Source of the DNA: Amycolatopsis benzoatilytica AK 16/65
GTDB lineage: Bacteria > Actinomycetota > Actinomycetes > Mycobacteriales > Pseudonocardiaceae
Direction: 5' to 3'
Assembly (NCBI RefSeq): GCF_000383915.1
Contig: NZ_KB912942.1
Coordinates: 2,835,195 to 2,899,194 of the forward strand
DNA length: 64,000 nucleotides
The stretch's first letter is position 1. Each line of letters opens with the position of its first letter. The notes beneath the pieces were generated by a model that saw only the letters and a program-made list of their open reading frames with translations, did not search any database and was not told the DNA's origin. Below are positions 1 to 8,500 of the stretch, piece by piece. The position numbers and the translations under genes are program-made.

Positions 1-160
1 AGCCGTTCACGAACAACCGGATCGCCCCGGAAACCGCTGCCCGCTTCGAGAATCCCCTGGCCACCGGCGCTGTTCCGCCGAGCGCCGGTAACCGTCCGGA
101 CACTCAGCGTCAATCCCGCTGGCTCGTAGACAACAACTTGGCAACCGGCTTGACACCAGC

Positions 161-176
161 TGTGGTCCGGACCACT
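161..176. promoter_or_regulatory. DasR-like operator (dre site) 1
   Basis: Positions 162-175 form a perfect 14-bp palindrome, GTGGTCCGGACCAC. It resembles the dre consensus (TGGTC..GACCA core) bound by the GntR-family regulator DasR, which senses glucosamine-6-phosphate. It lies 72 bp upstream of the sugar-binding-protein gene. A TTGACA hexamer at 150-155 just before it could be a -35 box, though no good -10 follows. DasR control is inferred from site and gene content. Confidence 0.6.
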
Positions 177-185
177 CTGCAGGAC

Positions 186-201
186 ATTGGTCTACACCAT
201 T
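186..201. promoter_or_regulatory. DasR-like operator (dre site) 2
   Basis: ATTGGTCTACACCATT is a near-perfect palindrome and matches the dre core TGGTCTAGACCA with one change. It sits 10 bp after the first palindrome and 46 bp before the GTG start of the sugar-binding protein. Two adjacent sites would suit tight repression of the importer operon until an amino-sugar phosphate signal appears. Confidence 0.65.
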
Positions 202-247
202 TGGCACCGGCCCCGCCGACGGCGGCCGGGCACGGAAAGGACGACAC

Positions 248-1540
248 GTGAAGCGCTGGCTCAAGCTGGCGGCGGGCGCCGCCGCCATCACGCTCGCGAC
301 AGCCGGGTGTGCCGGCTCCGGCGGGAGTGACAACGCCTCGAGCGCTGGGGGCGCGCAGGACGGCAAGCTGACGGTCTGGCTGATGACCGGCTCCGCCCCG
401 GACGCCCTCACCGCCTCGCTGAACAAGGAGTTCGAGGCGGCCCACCCGGGGGTCAAGGTCGACTACCAGATCCAGCAATGGAACGGCATCCAGCAGAAGC
501 TGACCACCGCACTGGCCAGCGACACTCCGCCGGACGTAATCGAAGTCGGCAACACTCAGACCCCGGCCTTCGCTTCGCAGGGCGTGCTGGCGGATCTGAG
601 CGGGGACGTGAACAACCTCAACGGCGCGCAGTGGCTCAAGGGCCTCAAGGCGTCCGGAGAGTACGACGGCAAGACCGTCGGCGTGCCGTTCTACGCCGCG
701 AACCGCGAAGTGCTCTACCGCAAGGACATGTTCGAGCAGGCGGGCATCGCGAAGACGCCGGCGTCGAACGACGAATGGCTCGACGCGATCGGCAAGCTCA
801 AGACCAAGTTCGGCAGCGACCCGCAGTTCCAGCCGCTCTACCTGCCGGGCCAGAACTGGTACGCGCTGTCCTCGTTCATCTGGGACAACGGCGGTGACAT
901 CGCCAAGGCGGACGGCAAGAAGTTCACGTCGACGCTGAACACCCCGCAGGCCAAGGCCGGGCTGGAGTTCTACAAGAAGCTCGTCGACACCTCCGGCACC
1001 ACCGCGCCGAAGGACAACGACGAAGCCACGCCGCAGCAGGCGGGCATCTACGGCGGCGGCAAGGTCGCGATGTTCATCGGCACTCCGAACGAGGTCGCGA
1101 CCGCGGCCAAGACGGACCCGAGCATCACCGCGAAGACCGGTGCCTTCCCGATCCCGTCGAAGAACGCCGGCCAGTCCGCGCCGGTGTTCCTGGGCGGCTC
1201 GAACCTGGTCGTCCCGCTCAACAGCAAGCACCAGGACCTGGCCAAGGACTACCTGAAGCTGCTGACCAGCACCAAGTACATGACCCAGATCGCGGCGAGC
1301 GGCTTCGTGCCGGGCACCTCGACCGATCTCACCGCGCTGGACAAGGACCCGTTGGGCTCGGTGATGGCGAAGGCGTCGCAAAACGGCCACGCGATGCCGA
1401 CCAGCCCGAAGTGGGGCGAGGTCGAGTCCGGCCAGAACCCGCTGAAGGACATGCTGACCGCCTACCTGACCGGGAAGAAGACCCTGGACCAGGCCACGGC
1501 CGACGCGAACACCGCCCTCGACAAGATCATCGGCGGATGA
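248..1540 (+). CDS. sugar ABC transporter substrate-binding lipoprotein (DasA-like)
   Basis: This is the extracellular solute-binding protein of a family-1 carbohydrate ABC importer, 430 aa. The N-terminus is a lipoprotein signal peptide with lipobox ATAGC; Cys21 would be the lipidated residue. The mature part begins with a Gly/Ser-rich tether and then the TVWLM strand typical of these proteins. The GTG at 248 has GGAAAGGA at 234-241 as ribosome binding site. The stop overlaps the next gene's ATG. Two DasR-type palindromes upstream and a downstream hexosaminidase suggest N-acetylglucosamine or chitobiose as ligand. That substrate is inferred; another oligosaccharide is possible. Confidence 0.9.
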   Translation: MKRWLKLAAGAAAITLATAGCAGSGGSDNASSAGGAQDGKLTVWLMTGSAPDALTASLNKEFEAAHPGVKVDYQIQQWNGIQQKLTTALASDTPPDVIEVGNTQTPAFASQGVLADLSGDVNNLNGAQWLKGLKASGEYDGKTVGVPFYAANREVLYRKDMFEQAGIAKTPASNDEWLDAIGKLKTKFGSDPQFQPLYLPGQNWYALSSFIWDNGGDIAKADGKKFTSTLNTPQAKAGLEFYKKLVDTSGTTAPKDNDEATPQQAGIYGGGKVAMFIGTPNEVATAAKTDPSITAKTGAFPIPSKNAGQSAPVFLGGSNLVVPLNSKHQDLAKDYLKLLTSTKYMTQIAASGFVPGTSTDLTALDKDPLGSVMAKASQNGHAMPTSPKWGEVESGQNPLKDMLTAYLTGKKTLDQATADANTALDKIIGG

Positions 1541-2520
1541 CCGCGACGAAGGACAAGCCGATGCCGGCGGGGGCGACTCCGCCGGCATCGGCGCGCGCCG
1601 GGGCGGCGCGGCAGCGGACCGGATGGTTCAGCGAACGAGTCATGCCGTACCTGCTGATCCTGCCCGCGCTCGCCGCCGTGCTGGTCCTGCTCGGCTGGCC
1701 CACCGTCCAGATGCTCGGCATCAGCCTGCGCCAGCTCGACCTGCGCGAACTGGTCACCGGCAAGATGGTGTGGATCGGCCTGCGGAACTACACCGACGTG
1801 CTGTCCGACCCCGAGTTCTGGTCCGTGGCGATCCGCACGGTCGTCTTCACCGGTGCGCTGGTCGCCGCGACGCTGCTGGTCGCCCTGTTCGTCGCGGTGC
1901 TGATGCGGCACCTGCCGCCCGCGCTGCGGATCTTCCTGCAAATCTCGCTCGTGCTCGCCTGGGCGGTGCCGGTCATCGCCACCACCACGGTGTTCCAGTG
2001 GATCTTCGACCAGCAGTACGGGATCCTCAACAAGACGCTGGACAAGCTGGGCTTCCACTCGTTCATCGGCTATTCGTGGTTCTCCAGCGGCCCCAGCACG
2101 CTCGTCGTGATCGGGTTGCTGGTGCTCTGGCAGGCTGTCCCGTTCGTCGCGTTCACGCTCTACGCGGGACTGATCGGCGTGCCGCGCGAGCAGTACGAGG
2201 CGGCCGGCATCGACGGAGCCGGGGCGTGGCAGACGTTCCGCGCGGTCAGCTGGCCGGCGATCCGGCCGATCCTGACTATGGTGACGTTCCTGTCGATCCT
2301 GTGGGACTTCAACATGTTCGCCCAGGTCTGGGCGATGCGCCAGGGCGGCCCGGACGGCGGCAGCACGACGCTGGCGATCCTGCAGTACCTCAAGGGCATC
2401 GCGGGCAGCCACTTCGGCTCGGCCGCGGCCATCGCCACCATCATGCTGGTGCTGCTCCTGCTGGTCACCGGCCGGTACGTGCAGCTGCTGGTCCGGACGA
2501 AGGACGGGGAGATCGCGTGA
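1537..2520 (+). CDS. sugar ABC transporter permease (DasB/MalF-like)
   Basis: Inner-membrane permease of the binding-protein-dependent sugar importer, 327 aa, with about six hydrophobic segments. The EAA loop (EQYEAAGIDGAGAWQTF) that docks the ATPase is visible around residues 213-229. The ATG at 1537 overlaps the preceding stop by ATGA, so an upstream extension in the same frame is not needed. The next permease starts within its stop codon. No ATPase gene is present in this operon, so the ATPase is probably shared and encoded elsewhere, as with MsiK in streptomycetes. Confidence 0.9.
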   Translation: MTATKDKPMPAGATPPASARAGAARQRTGWFSERVMPYLLILPALAAVLVLLGWPTVQMLGISLRQLDLRELVTGKMVWIGLRNYTDVLSDPEFWSVAIRTVVFTGALVAATLLVALFVAVLMRHLPPALRIFLQISLVLAWAVPVIATTTVFQWIFDQQYGILNKTLDKLGFHSFIGYSWFSSGPSTLVVIGLLVLWQAVPFVAFTLYAGLIGVPREQYEAAGIDGAGAWQTFRAVSWPAIRPILTMVTFLSILWDFNMFAQVWAMRQGGPDGGSTTLAILQYLKGIAGSHFGSAAAIATIMLVLLLLVTGRYVQLLVRTKDGEIA

Positions 2521-3347
2521 AGAAGTCCCTGACCGCCCGGATCGCGGTGTCCGCCGCGGGCATCGTGGCGGCGCTGCTGTTCCTCTTCCCGACGTACTGG
2601 ATGTTCACCACGTCGCTGAAGACCCCCGGCGACGTGCTGTCACCCAAGTACGACCTGATCCCGACTTCGGCGACGCTGTCGAACTTCGCGTCGGCGCTCA
2701 CCAAGCCGGGCTTCGTCACCTACTTGACCAACAGCCTGATCGTGACGCTCGGCGCGGTGCTGGCAGCGCTCGTGGTGGGCGTGCTGGCGGCGATCCCGCT
2801 GGCCCGTTTCCGCTTCCGCGGCCGCAAGGGCTTCCTGCTGCTGATCCTGGTCGCGCAGCTGGCCCCGCTCTCCGCGCTGTTCATCCCGATGTACCTGCTG
2901 ATGCGCGACATCGGGCTGCTGAACACCCTCCCGTCGCTGCTGCTGGTGTACTTCGCGACGTCGCTGCCGTTCACCGTGTGGATGCTCTACGGGTTCGTCA
3001 ACGGCATCCCGTACGACCTCGAAGAGTCCGCGATGATCGACGGCTGCAGCCGGGTCGGCGCGTTCCGCCGGGTCACCCTGCCGCTGCTCGGCCCCGGCCT
3101 GGTCACCACGTCGGTGTTCAGCTTCATCACCGCGTGGAACGAGTTCCTGTTCGCCCTGGTGTTCATGCGGGACCAGTCGAAGCAGACGCTGCCGGTGTGG
3201 CTGTCGTCGTTCAAGACCGCGTTCTCGATCGACTGGGGCGGGGTCATGGCGGCGTCGGTGGTCTACGCGATCCCGGCGGTGATCTTCTTCCTGTTCGTGC
3301 AGCGGAAGCTCGTGTCCGGCATGACCGCGGGCGCGGTGAAGGGATGA
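2517..3347 (+). CDS. sugar ABC transporter permease (DasC/MalG-like)
   Basis: Second permease of the importer, 276 aa, MalG type. It has an N-terminal membrane segment, a conserved periplasmic region and the EAA signature (LEESAMIDGCSRVGAFRRV) in its C-terminal half. The GTG at 2517 overlaps the previous stop (GTGA), and its own stop overlaps the ATG of the GH3 enzyme. The four genes therefore form one tightly coupled operon. Confidence 0.9.
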   Translation: MKKSLTARIAVSAAGIVAALLFLFPTYWMFTTSLKTPGDVLSPKYDLIPTSATLSNFASALTKPGFVTYLTNSLIVTLGAVLAALVVGVLAAIPLARFRFRGRKGFLLLILVAQLAPLSALFIPMYLLMRDIGLLNTLPSLLLVYFATSLPFTVWMLYGFVNGIPYDLEESAMIDGCSRVGAFRRVTLPLLGPGLVTTSVFSFITAWNEFLFALVFMRDQSKQTLPVWLSSFKTAFSIDWGGVMAASVVYAIPAVIFFLFVQRKLVSGMTAGAVKG

Positions 3348-4807
3348 CCGCCGGGTCCGAACCTCGCCGGCTCGCCGAAGCCGTGCTGCTGCCCGGATTC
3401 GCCGGGACGACCGCGCCGGACTGGCTGCGCCGTCGCCTCGCCGAGGGTCTCGGCGGCGTGGTGCTGTTCGGCCGCAACGTGGTCGACGACGAACAGGTCG
3501 CCGCGCTCACGTCCGCGTTGCGGGCGGAGCGGAACGACGTCGTGGTCGGCATCGACGAGGAGGGGGGCGACGTCACCCGGCTCGACGTCTCGGCTGGCTC
3601 GTTCGTGCCCGGCCCGCTCGCGCTCGGCGCGGCAGGCGATCCCGAGCTGACCGCGTCAGTGGCGGCCGCGCTCGGCGAACGCCTGGCGGCCTGCGGAGTG
3701 ACCGTCAACCTCGCGCCGTGCGCGGACCTCACGCTCGCCGCGGAGGACCCGATCATCGGCGTGCGGGCGTTCGGATCCGACCCGGCGGCGGCTTCGCCGC
3801 ACGTCGCGGCCTACGTGAGCGGGATGCAGAAGTACGGCGTCGCCGCGTGCGCCAAGCATTTCCCCGGACACGGCGCGGCGACCGAGGACTCACACGTCTC
3901 GCTGCCGGTCCTGCCGCGGACTCCGGCCGAGCTTCGGCAGATCGAGCTGGTCCCGTTCGCGGCGGCCATCGAGGCGGGCGTCCGGGCGGTCATGTCCGGG
4001 CATCTCGTCGTGCCCGCGTGGGGACAGGAACCGGCGACGTTCAGCCGGGTCGCGCTCACCGACGTGCTGCGCGGCCAGCTGGGCTTCACCGGAGCGGTTG
4101 TCACGGACGCGCTGGAGATGGGCGCGGTGTCCGGCTCGTTCGGCCGGCACGACGGCCTTGGCGAAGCCGCCGTCCGGTCGCTCTCGGCGGGCGCGGACGC
4201 GCTCTGCATCGGCGGCGAGTCGTTCGACGCCGCGCGGCTGGACCAGATCGCCGAGACGATCGTCGCCGCCGTCGCGGACGGACGGCTTCCGTTGGAGCGG
4301 CTCGCCGAAGCGGCCGCGCGAACGGCTGCGCTGGGCACTTCGCCGAGTCCGGCCGAAGTGCGGCCGGTCGACTACACACTCGGACTGTCCGCGGCGCGGG
4401 CGGCATTGCGGGTGACCGGCACGCCTCGGCTGGCCGGTCCGCCGCTGGTGCTGGATGTGCACACTGAGCCGACCATCGCGGCGGGACCGATGCCGTGGGG
4501 TCTCGGAGCGCATCTCGGCGAGCTGGTGCCGGGCACCCGGGCGCGATCGGTCTCGCCCGCGGACCCTGCGTCGATCCTCGCGGACGCCGCGTCGGCGGCC
4601 AGCGTCGTGGTCACCACCCGGGAAGCCCACCGGCATCCGGCGGTCCGGGAACTGCTGGCCCAGCTGTCCACTGTGGACTACGTACGGGTCGAAACCGGCG
4701 TTCCCGGACCGGATCTCGGCGCTGGCCCGCGGATCGACACGTTCAGCGGATCCTACGTCAGCCTGCGGGCGGCGGCGGAGCACCTGGCCGCGACGCTGGG
4801 CCGCTGA
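3344..4807 (+). CDS. GH3 beta-N-acetylhexosaminidase (NagZ/DasD-like)
   Basis: Glycoside hydrolase family 3 enzyme, 487 aa, predicted to release N-acetylglucosamine from chitobiose or muropeptide fragments. The NagZ signature KHFPGHG is at about residues 171-177, followed by the Asp/His pair (TEDSH) of the GH3 N-acetylhexosaminidase subgroup. The probable nucleophile Asp lies in VVTDALEMG near residue 254. No signal peptide is seen, so it should act in the cytoplasm on imported sugar. It is coupled to the importer by an ATGA overlap, which supports an uptake-then-cleave pathway. The C-terminal 130 residues are less conserved. Confidence 0.9.
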   Translation: MTAGSEPRRLAEAVLLPGFAGTTAPDWLRRRLAEGLGGVVLFGRNVVDDEQVAALTSALRAERNDVVVGIDEEGGDVTRLDVSAGSFVPGPLALGAAGDPELTASVAAALGERLAACGVTVNLAPCADLTLAAEDPIIGVRAFGSDPAAASPHVAAYVSGMQKYGVAACAKHFPGHGAATEDSHVSLPVLPRTPAELRQIELVPFAAAIEAGVRAVMSGHLVVPAWGQEPATFSRVALTDVLRGQLGFTGAVVTDALEMGAVSGSFGRHDGLGEAAVRSLSAGADALCIGGESFDAARLDQIAETIVAAVADGRLPLERLAEAAARTAALGTSPSPAEVRPVDYTLGLSAARAALRVTGTPRLAGPPLVLDVHTEPTIAAGPMPWGLGAHLGELVPGTRARSVSPADPASILADAASAASVVVTTREAHRHPAVRELLAQLSTVDYVRVETGVPGPDLGAGPRIDTFSGSYVSLRAAAEHLAATLGR

Positions 4808-4825
4808 TCCCGGCTCCCGAAGTCC

Positions 4826-4872
4826 GTGAAGGGAACATTCAGGGACTCTGATTCCCTCAATGTTCCCTTCAC
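4826..4872. repeat. intergenic hairpin repeat, copy 1 (likely bidirectional terminator)
   Basis: A 47-bp dyad. The outer arms are GTGAAGGGAACATT and its complement; the inner arms read AGGGA and TCCCT. It lies between the convergent ends of the GH3 gene and the zinc dehydrogenase. It is the first of six related hairpins in the window. Confidence 0.8.
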
Positions 4873-4898
4873 AGACCACGGCCCGCCGGGCGACCGGA

Positions 4899-5891
4899 TT
4901 ACCAGCGCGGGTCGACGTGGATCTTGGGCCCCGCCCCGGCCCCGTCCGGCCGCTTCCCGCCCAGCACGGCCGCGACCTCGTCCAGTCCGACCGTCGCGGC
5001 GACCAGCGGCCGCGGGTCGACGTCCTCGCCGGCGTACGCGTCGATCGCGTCCGGCAAGCCGGGCGAACCGCTCAGCACGCCGACCGCGGTGACGTCCTTC
5101 AACGCCACCAGCCGGGTGTCCAGCAGGCTCGCCTTGCCGGCGAGTCCGATGTAGACGATCCGGCCGGCTGGTTCGACCAGCTCCGCGGCGAGCGCGGGGG
5201 CGGCTGGATCGTTCGTCGCGTCGACCACCGCGTCGAACGGCGGGTCCGGGACCGTGGTGGCGGCCGGGAACCCGAGGCCGCGGGCGAACTCCACCGACCA
5301 GGGCGTGGCGCCGACCAGATGCACCTCGCTGCCCGCGGCCCGCAGGAACAGAGCGGTGAGCAGTCCGATCGTCCCCGGCCCGAGCACCAGCACCCGCTCC
5401 CCCGCGGCCGCCCGGGCTGCCCGGCAGGCGTTGCCGCCCGGCTCGACCAGCGCGCCGGCCATCGGGTCGAGTCCGCCCAGCTCGTGCAGGGACCGCACCG
5501 GAACGGCGAGTTTCTCGGCGAGCGCTCCGGCCCGGCCGCCGCGGATGCCGACTTCCTGCCGGGTCTCGCAGACGTGCTGATGCCCAGCGCGGCACCGGCG
5601 GCATTCGCCGCAGCCGAGCATGGTGTCCCCGGTGACGCGCCGGCCGATCCAGGCCGGATGCACGCCCGGGCCGACGCCGGAGACGGTGCCGCACCATTCG
5701 TGGCCGAGGCGCAGCGGGTAGCTGGCGTGGCCGTCCGCGAGGTACTGCATTTCGCCGGTGAAGAACTCGACGTCAGTGCCGCACACTCCGGCCCGCTCGA
5801 CGTCGACCACGACTTCGCCGACCCCGGCGACCGGCTCCGGTACGTCGGCCGGGCCGGCTTCCCCGGGCCCGGTCACCACGAATGCCCGCAT
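4899..5891 (-). CDS. zinc-dependent alcohol/polyol dehydrogenase (MDR family)
   Basis: Medium-chain dehydrogenase/reductase of 330 aa, resembling threonine or galactitol-phosphate dehydrogenases. Visible are the catalytic-zinc ligands (GVCGTD near residue 37 and GHEW near 62), the four-Cys structural-zinc loop (CGECRRCRAGHQHVC), and a Rossmann motif (LGPGTIG). The substrate cannot be read from sequence. It is the last of three minus-strand genes after the nitroreductase and XRE regulator, with a 56-bp gap, so it may belong to that transcript. Confidence 0.85.
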   Translation of the reverse strand: MRAFVVTGPGEAGPADVPEPVAGVGEVVVDVERAGVCGTDVEFFTGEMQYLADGHASYPLRLGHEWCGTVSGVGPGVHPAWIGRRVTGDTMLGCGECRRCRAGHQHVCETRQEVGIRGGRAGALAEKLAVPVRSLHELGGLDPMAGALVEPGGNACRAARAAAGERVLVLGPGTIGLLTALFLRAAGSEVHLVGATPWSVEFARGLGFPAATTVPDPPFDAVVDATNDPAAPALAAELVEPAGRIVYIGLAGKASLLDTRLVALKDVTAVGVLSGSPGLPDAIDAYAGEDVDPRPLVAATVGLDEVAAVLGGKRPDGAGAGPKIHVDPRW

Positions 5892-5947
5892 GAGGGCGAT
5901 GGTAGCGGGGATCGGAAGCGGCGGCGGCTCGTTCGCGAGCTACCCGG

Positions 5948-6745
5948 TCAGCCGGTCACCCGTTCCCGCAAGTACGCCGCCGTCTGCGGATCGGCCGGGT
6001 AGAACGACTCGATCACCAGCTCCGCCACCGTCACGTCCAGCGGCGTCCCGAACGTGGCCACCGTGCTGAAGAAGGTGAGCTCGAGGTCCTCGTGCCGGTA
6101 CCGCAGCGGCACGAAAATGTCGCCCGGCCCCGGAATCTCCACCTCCGGCACCTCGTCCGCGCACGGATACTCGCGCAGCTCCGCCAGCAGCTCCGCGAGC
6201 CCGGCGTCGGCGGTCTGCTCGACCTGGCGGCGCAACCGGCCGAGCAGGTGCGCCCGCCACTCCCCCAGGTTCAGCACCCGCGGCGCCATTCCGCCCGGGT
6301 GCAGCGTCGCTCGCAGCACGTTCACCGGGCCGGTGAGCAACTCCGGGGCGATGCCTTCGGTCAGCACGCCCAGGCTGAGGTTCGCGTCCACCAGGTTCCA
6401 GCCGCGGTCGACCACCGCCGCCGGGTACGGGTCGTGGCCCGCCAGCAGGCGCCGGACGGCGTCGCGCACCGCGGTCATCTCCGGCGCGCCGATGTCCGAC
6501 TCGCCGTACGCGGGCGCGTATCCCGCGGCCAGCAGGAGCCGGTTGCGCTCGCGCAACGGGATGTCCAGGTGCTCGCCGAGGCGCAGCACCATGTCCCGGC
6601 TCGGGCGGGACCGGCCGGTCTCGACGAAGCTCAGGTGGCGGGTCGAGATGTCCGCCGAGATCGCCAGGTCGAGCTGGCTGATCCGGCGCCGGTCGCGCCA
6701 TTCCCGCAGCAGTTCGCCGACCGGAGCCTTCAGGGTGGTGGTCAC
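5948..6745 (-). CDS. XRE-family regulator with MmyB-like ligand-binding domain
   Basis: DNA-binding transcriptional regulator of 265 aa. An N-terminal helix-turn-helix (about residues 10-65, LREWRDRRRISQLDLA then TRHLSFVETGRSRPS) is followed by an MmyB-type ligand-binding region, a layout common in actinomycetes and thought to bind fatty-acid-like ligands. It lies 36 bp downstream of the nitroreductase on the same strand, so the pair may be co-transcribed. The target is unknown but is often the neighbouring oxidoreductase. Confidence 0.85.
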   Translation of the reverse strand: MTTTLKAPVGELLREWRDRRRISQLDLAISADISTRHLSFVETGRSRPSRDMVLRLGEHLDIPLRERNRLLLAAGYAPAYGESDIGAPEMTAVRDAVRRLLAGHDPYPAAVVDRGWNLVDANLSLGVLTEGIAPELLTGPVNVLRATLHPGGMAPRVLNLGEWRAHLLGRLRRQVEQTADAGLAELLAELREYPCADEVPEVEIPGPGDIFVPLRYRHEDLELTFFSTVATFGTPLDVTVAELVIESFYPADPQTAAYLRERVTG

Positions 6746-6781
6746 CCGGCCGACGCTACGGGGTCCGGCGTGGGCGGACCA

Positions 6782-7471
6782 TTACTTTCGAGGTAATGGC
6801 GGGTGCACCAGCAGCGCCTCGGCCAGCGGCTTGCGGTCCAGGTCCGGGACTTCGCAGTCCGGCGCCGGATAGCCGACCGGGAACAGGATGCAGGGCCGTT
6901 CGGTGGCCGGCCGGCCGAAGACCTCGGCAAGGAAGCCCATCGGGTTCGGGGTGTGGGTGAGCGTCGCGAGGCCCATCGTGTGCAGCGCGGTGACGAACAT
7001 GCCGCAGGCGATGCCGACGCTTTCGTTGACGTAGTAGTTCTTCCGCAGCGAACCGTCCGGCAGCGGCGTGCTCTTCTGCGCGAACGCGACCACCAGCCAC
7101 GGCGCGGTCTCCAGGAACTCCTTGTGCTCGTCGGTTTCCAGCCGCGCGAGCGCCGCGTGCCAGTCCGGCGCGTTCCTCTCGCGGTAGAACTTCCGCTCCT
7201 CGGTCTCGGCCGCCTCGCGCACCGCGCGCTTCACGTCCGGATCCGCCGTCGCCACGAACGTCCACGGCTGGTGGTGCGCCCCGCTCGGCGCGGTGTTCGC
7301 GACCCGGACCGCGGTCTCGACGAGTTCGAGCGGCACCGGGTCGCAGGAGAACCAGCGCACCGAACGGCGCTGGTCGAGCAACCGATACAGGTCCTGTCCC
7401 CGGGCGAGGCTCTCCGCCGGGGACAGCCGCGGCGGACAGTACGGGACGAACGGATGCGTGTGCCGGGTCAT
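6782..7471 (-). CDS. nitroreductase-family flavoprotein, iodotyrosine-deiodinase-like
   Basis: FMN-dependent nitroreductase-fold protein of 229 aa. The N-terminal RRSVR(W)F and APSGAHHQPWTF segments and the C-terminal PVGYPA..VPDLDRKPL segment match the reductive dehalogenase (iodotyrosine deiodinase) branch better than generic nitroreductases. Bacterial members of that branch have been reported to remove halogen from halotyrosines; activity here is inferred. It diverges from a LysR gene across a 70-bp A/T-richer promoter region. Confidence 0.85.
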   Translation of the reverse strand: MTRHTHPFVPYCPPRLSPAESLARGQDLYRLLDQRRSVRWFSCDPVPLELVETAVRVANTAPSGAHHQPWTFVATADPDVKRAVREAAETEERKFYRERNAPDWHAALARLETDEHKEFLETAPWLVVAFAQKSTPLPDGSLRKNYYVNESVGIACGMFVTALHTMGLATLTHTPNPMGFLAEVFGRPATERPCILFPVGYPAPDCEVPDLDRKPLAEALLVHPPLPRK

Positions 7472-7507
7472 GCCTCGACCCTGCCGCCACCCTTGTCATC
7501 GGTCCAG

Positions 7508-7524
7508 TTCATATTTCTTGTGAA
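7508..7524. promoter_or_regulatory. dyad in the nitroreductase/LysR intergenic region
   Basis: The dyad TTCA-N9-TGAA sits between the divergent nitroreductase and LysR genes, in the size range of LysR-type binding sites. Just after it, TAATCT (7530-7535) lies 6 bp before the LysR ATG, so LysR may be leaderless. The regulator pairing is inferred from position. Confidence 0.4.
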
Positions 7525-7541
7525 GGACATAATCTAGCCTC

Positions 7542-8441
7542 ATGTCTCCTTCGTTGCGGCAGCTCGAGTACCTGGTGGCCATCGCGGACACCGGCGGTCT
7601 CACCGCGGCGGCGGACGCCTGCCACGTGTCGCAGTCCGCGGTGTCCCTGGCGCTCGCGTCGCTGGAGCGAGCCCTTGGCGTACAACTCATCCTGCGCGGC
7701 CCGGGCCGCACGACCTCGCTCACCGACGCAGGCCGCCAGGTGGTCAGCGAAGCTCGCGCTGTGCTCACCGCGGTCGCCGAACTGGGCACCGCCGCACGCG
7801 ACCTCGGCCACGACCTCACCGGCCGGTTGACGTTCGGCTGCTACACACCGCTCGCGCCGCTGCACGTCCCCGCCGCGCTGGCGACTTTCCGGACCCTGCA
7901 CCCGGAAGTCGACGTCAGCTTCGTCGAAGGCACCCTGCCGGACCTTCAGCACCTCCTCCTGGACGGCCGCTGCGAGTTGGCCGTGCTGTACCGGCAAGAC
8001 CTGATGCCCGGGATCGCCGCGGACCAGCTTTACGACCAGCCGCCGAGCGTGCTGCTCCCGGCGGACCATCCGCAAGCCCACCGCAAGACCGTCTCGCTGC
8101 GCGCGTTGGCGGACGAGCCCTTCGTCCTGCTGGACGTGCCTCCTTCCGCGCGGTACTTCGAGGACGTATTCGCCGCGGTGGGGCTCCCGATGCCGGTCGC
8201 GCATCGGACGACCAGCTTCGAACTCGCCCGCGCGCTGGTGGCACGAGGGCTCGGGTACACGCTGTCGGTGCAGCATCCGCCGCTGGAGCTTTCGGTGGAG
8301 GGAACGCCGTTCGCGGTACGGCCGCTGCGGGAGCGGGTGCCGACCACGCCCGTCGTGCTCGCCCGTGCGGAGGGCGCGCGGCTGACCCGGCGGGCGGAGA
8401 CCTTCCGGACGTTCTGCCGGGAGTTCTTCGGGGCCGGCTAG
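7542..8441 (+). CDS. LysR-family transcriptional regulator
   Basis: LysR-type regulator of 299 aa. An N-terminal winged helix-turn-helix (LRQLEYLVAIADTGGLTAAA, then SQSAVSLALASLERALG) is followed by a periplasmic-binding-protein-like effector domain from about residue 90. It is divergent from the deiodinase-like nitroreductase and separated by 70 bp, the classical arrangement for a LysR regulator and its target. The effector is not evident. Confidence 0.9.
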   Translation: MSPSLRQLEYLVAIADTGGLTAAADACHVSQSAVSLALASLERALGVQLILRGPGRTTSLTDAGRQVVSEARAVLTAVAELGTAARDLGHDLTGRLTFGCYTPLAPLHVPAALATFRTLHPEVDVSFVEGTLPDLQHLLLDGRCELAVLYRQDLMPGIAADQLYDQPPSVLLPADHPQAHRKTVSLRALADEPFVLLDVPPSARYFEDVFAAVGLPMPVAHRTTSFELARALVARGLGYTLSVQHPPLELSVEGTPFAVRPLRERVPTTPVVLARAEGARLTRRAETFRTFCREFFGAG

Positions 8442-8500
8442 CCGGAATTGTCGGTGGTCGTTGTTACCGTGCCCGCTGGAAGTCCGACGAGGGGGTAGTC

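Noticed and set aside
1..160. A plus-strand frame open from the left edge to about 250, possibly the end of an upstream gene
   Set aside because: It would run through both DasR-type palindromes and the ribosome binding site of the next gene. The evidence does not decide, so no gene is called.
110..1588. A 492-codon minus-strand frame opposite the sugar-binding protein
   Set aside because: Translation is Arg/Leu/Val-rich and featureless. The plus strand has a lipobox, a ribosome binding site and a clear family.
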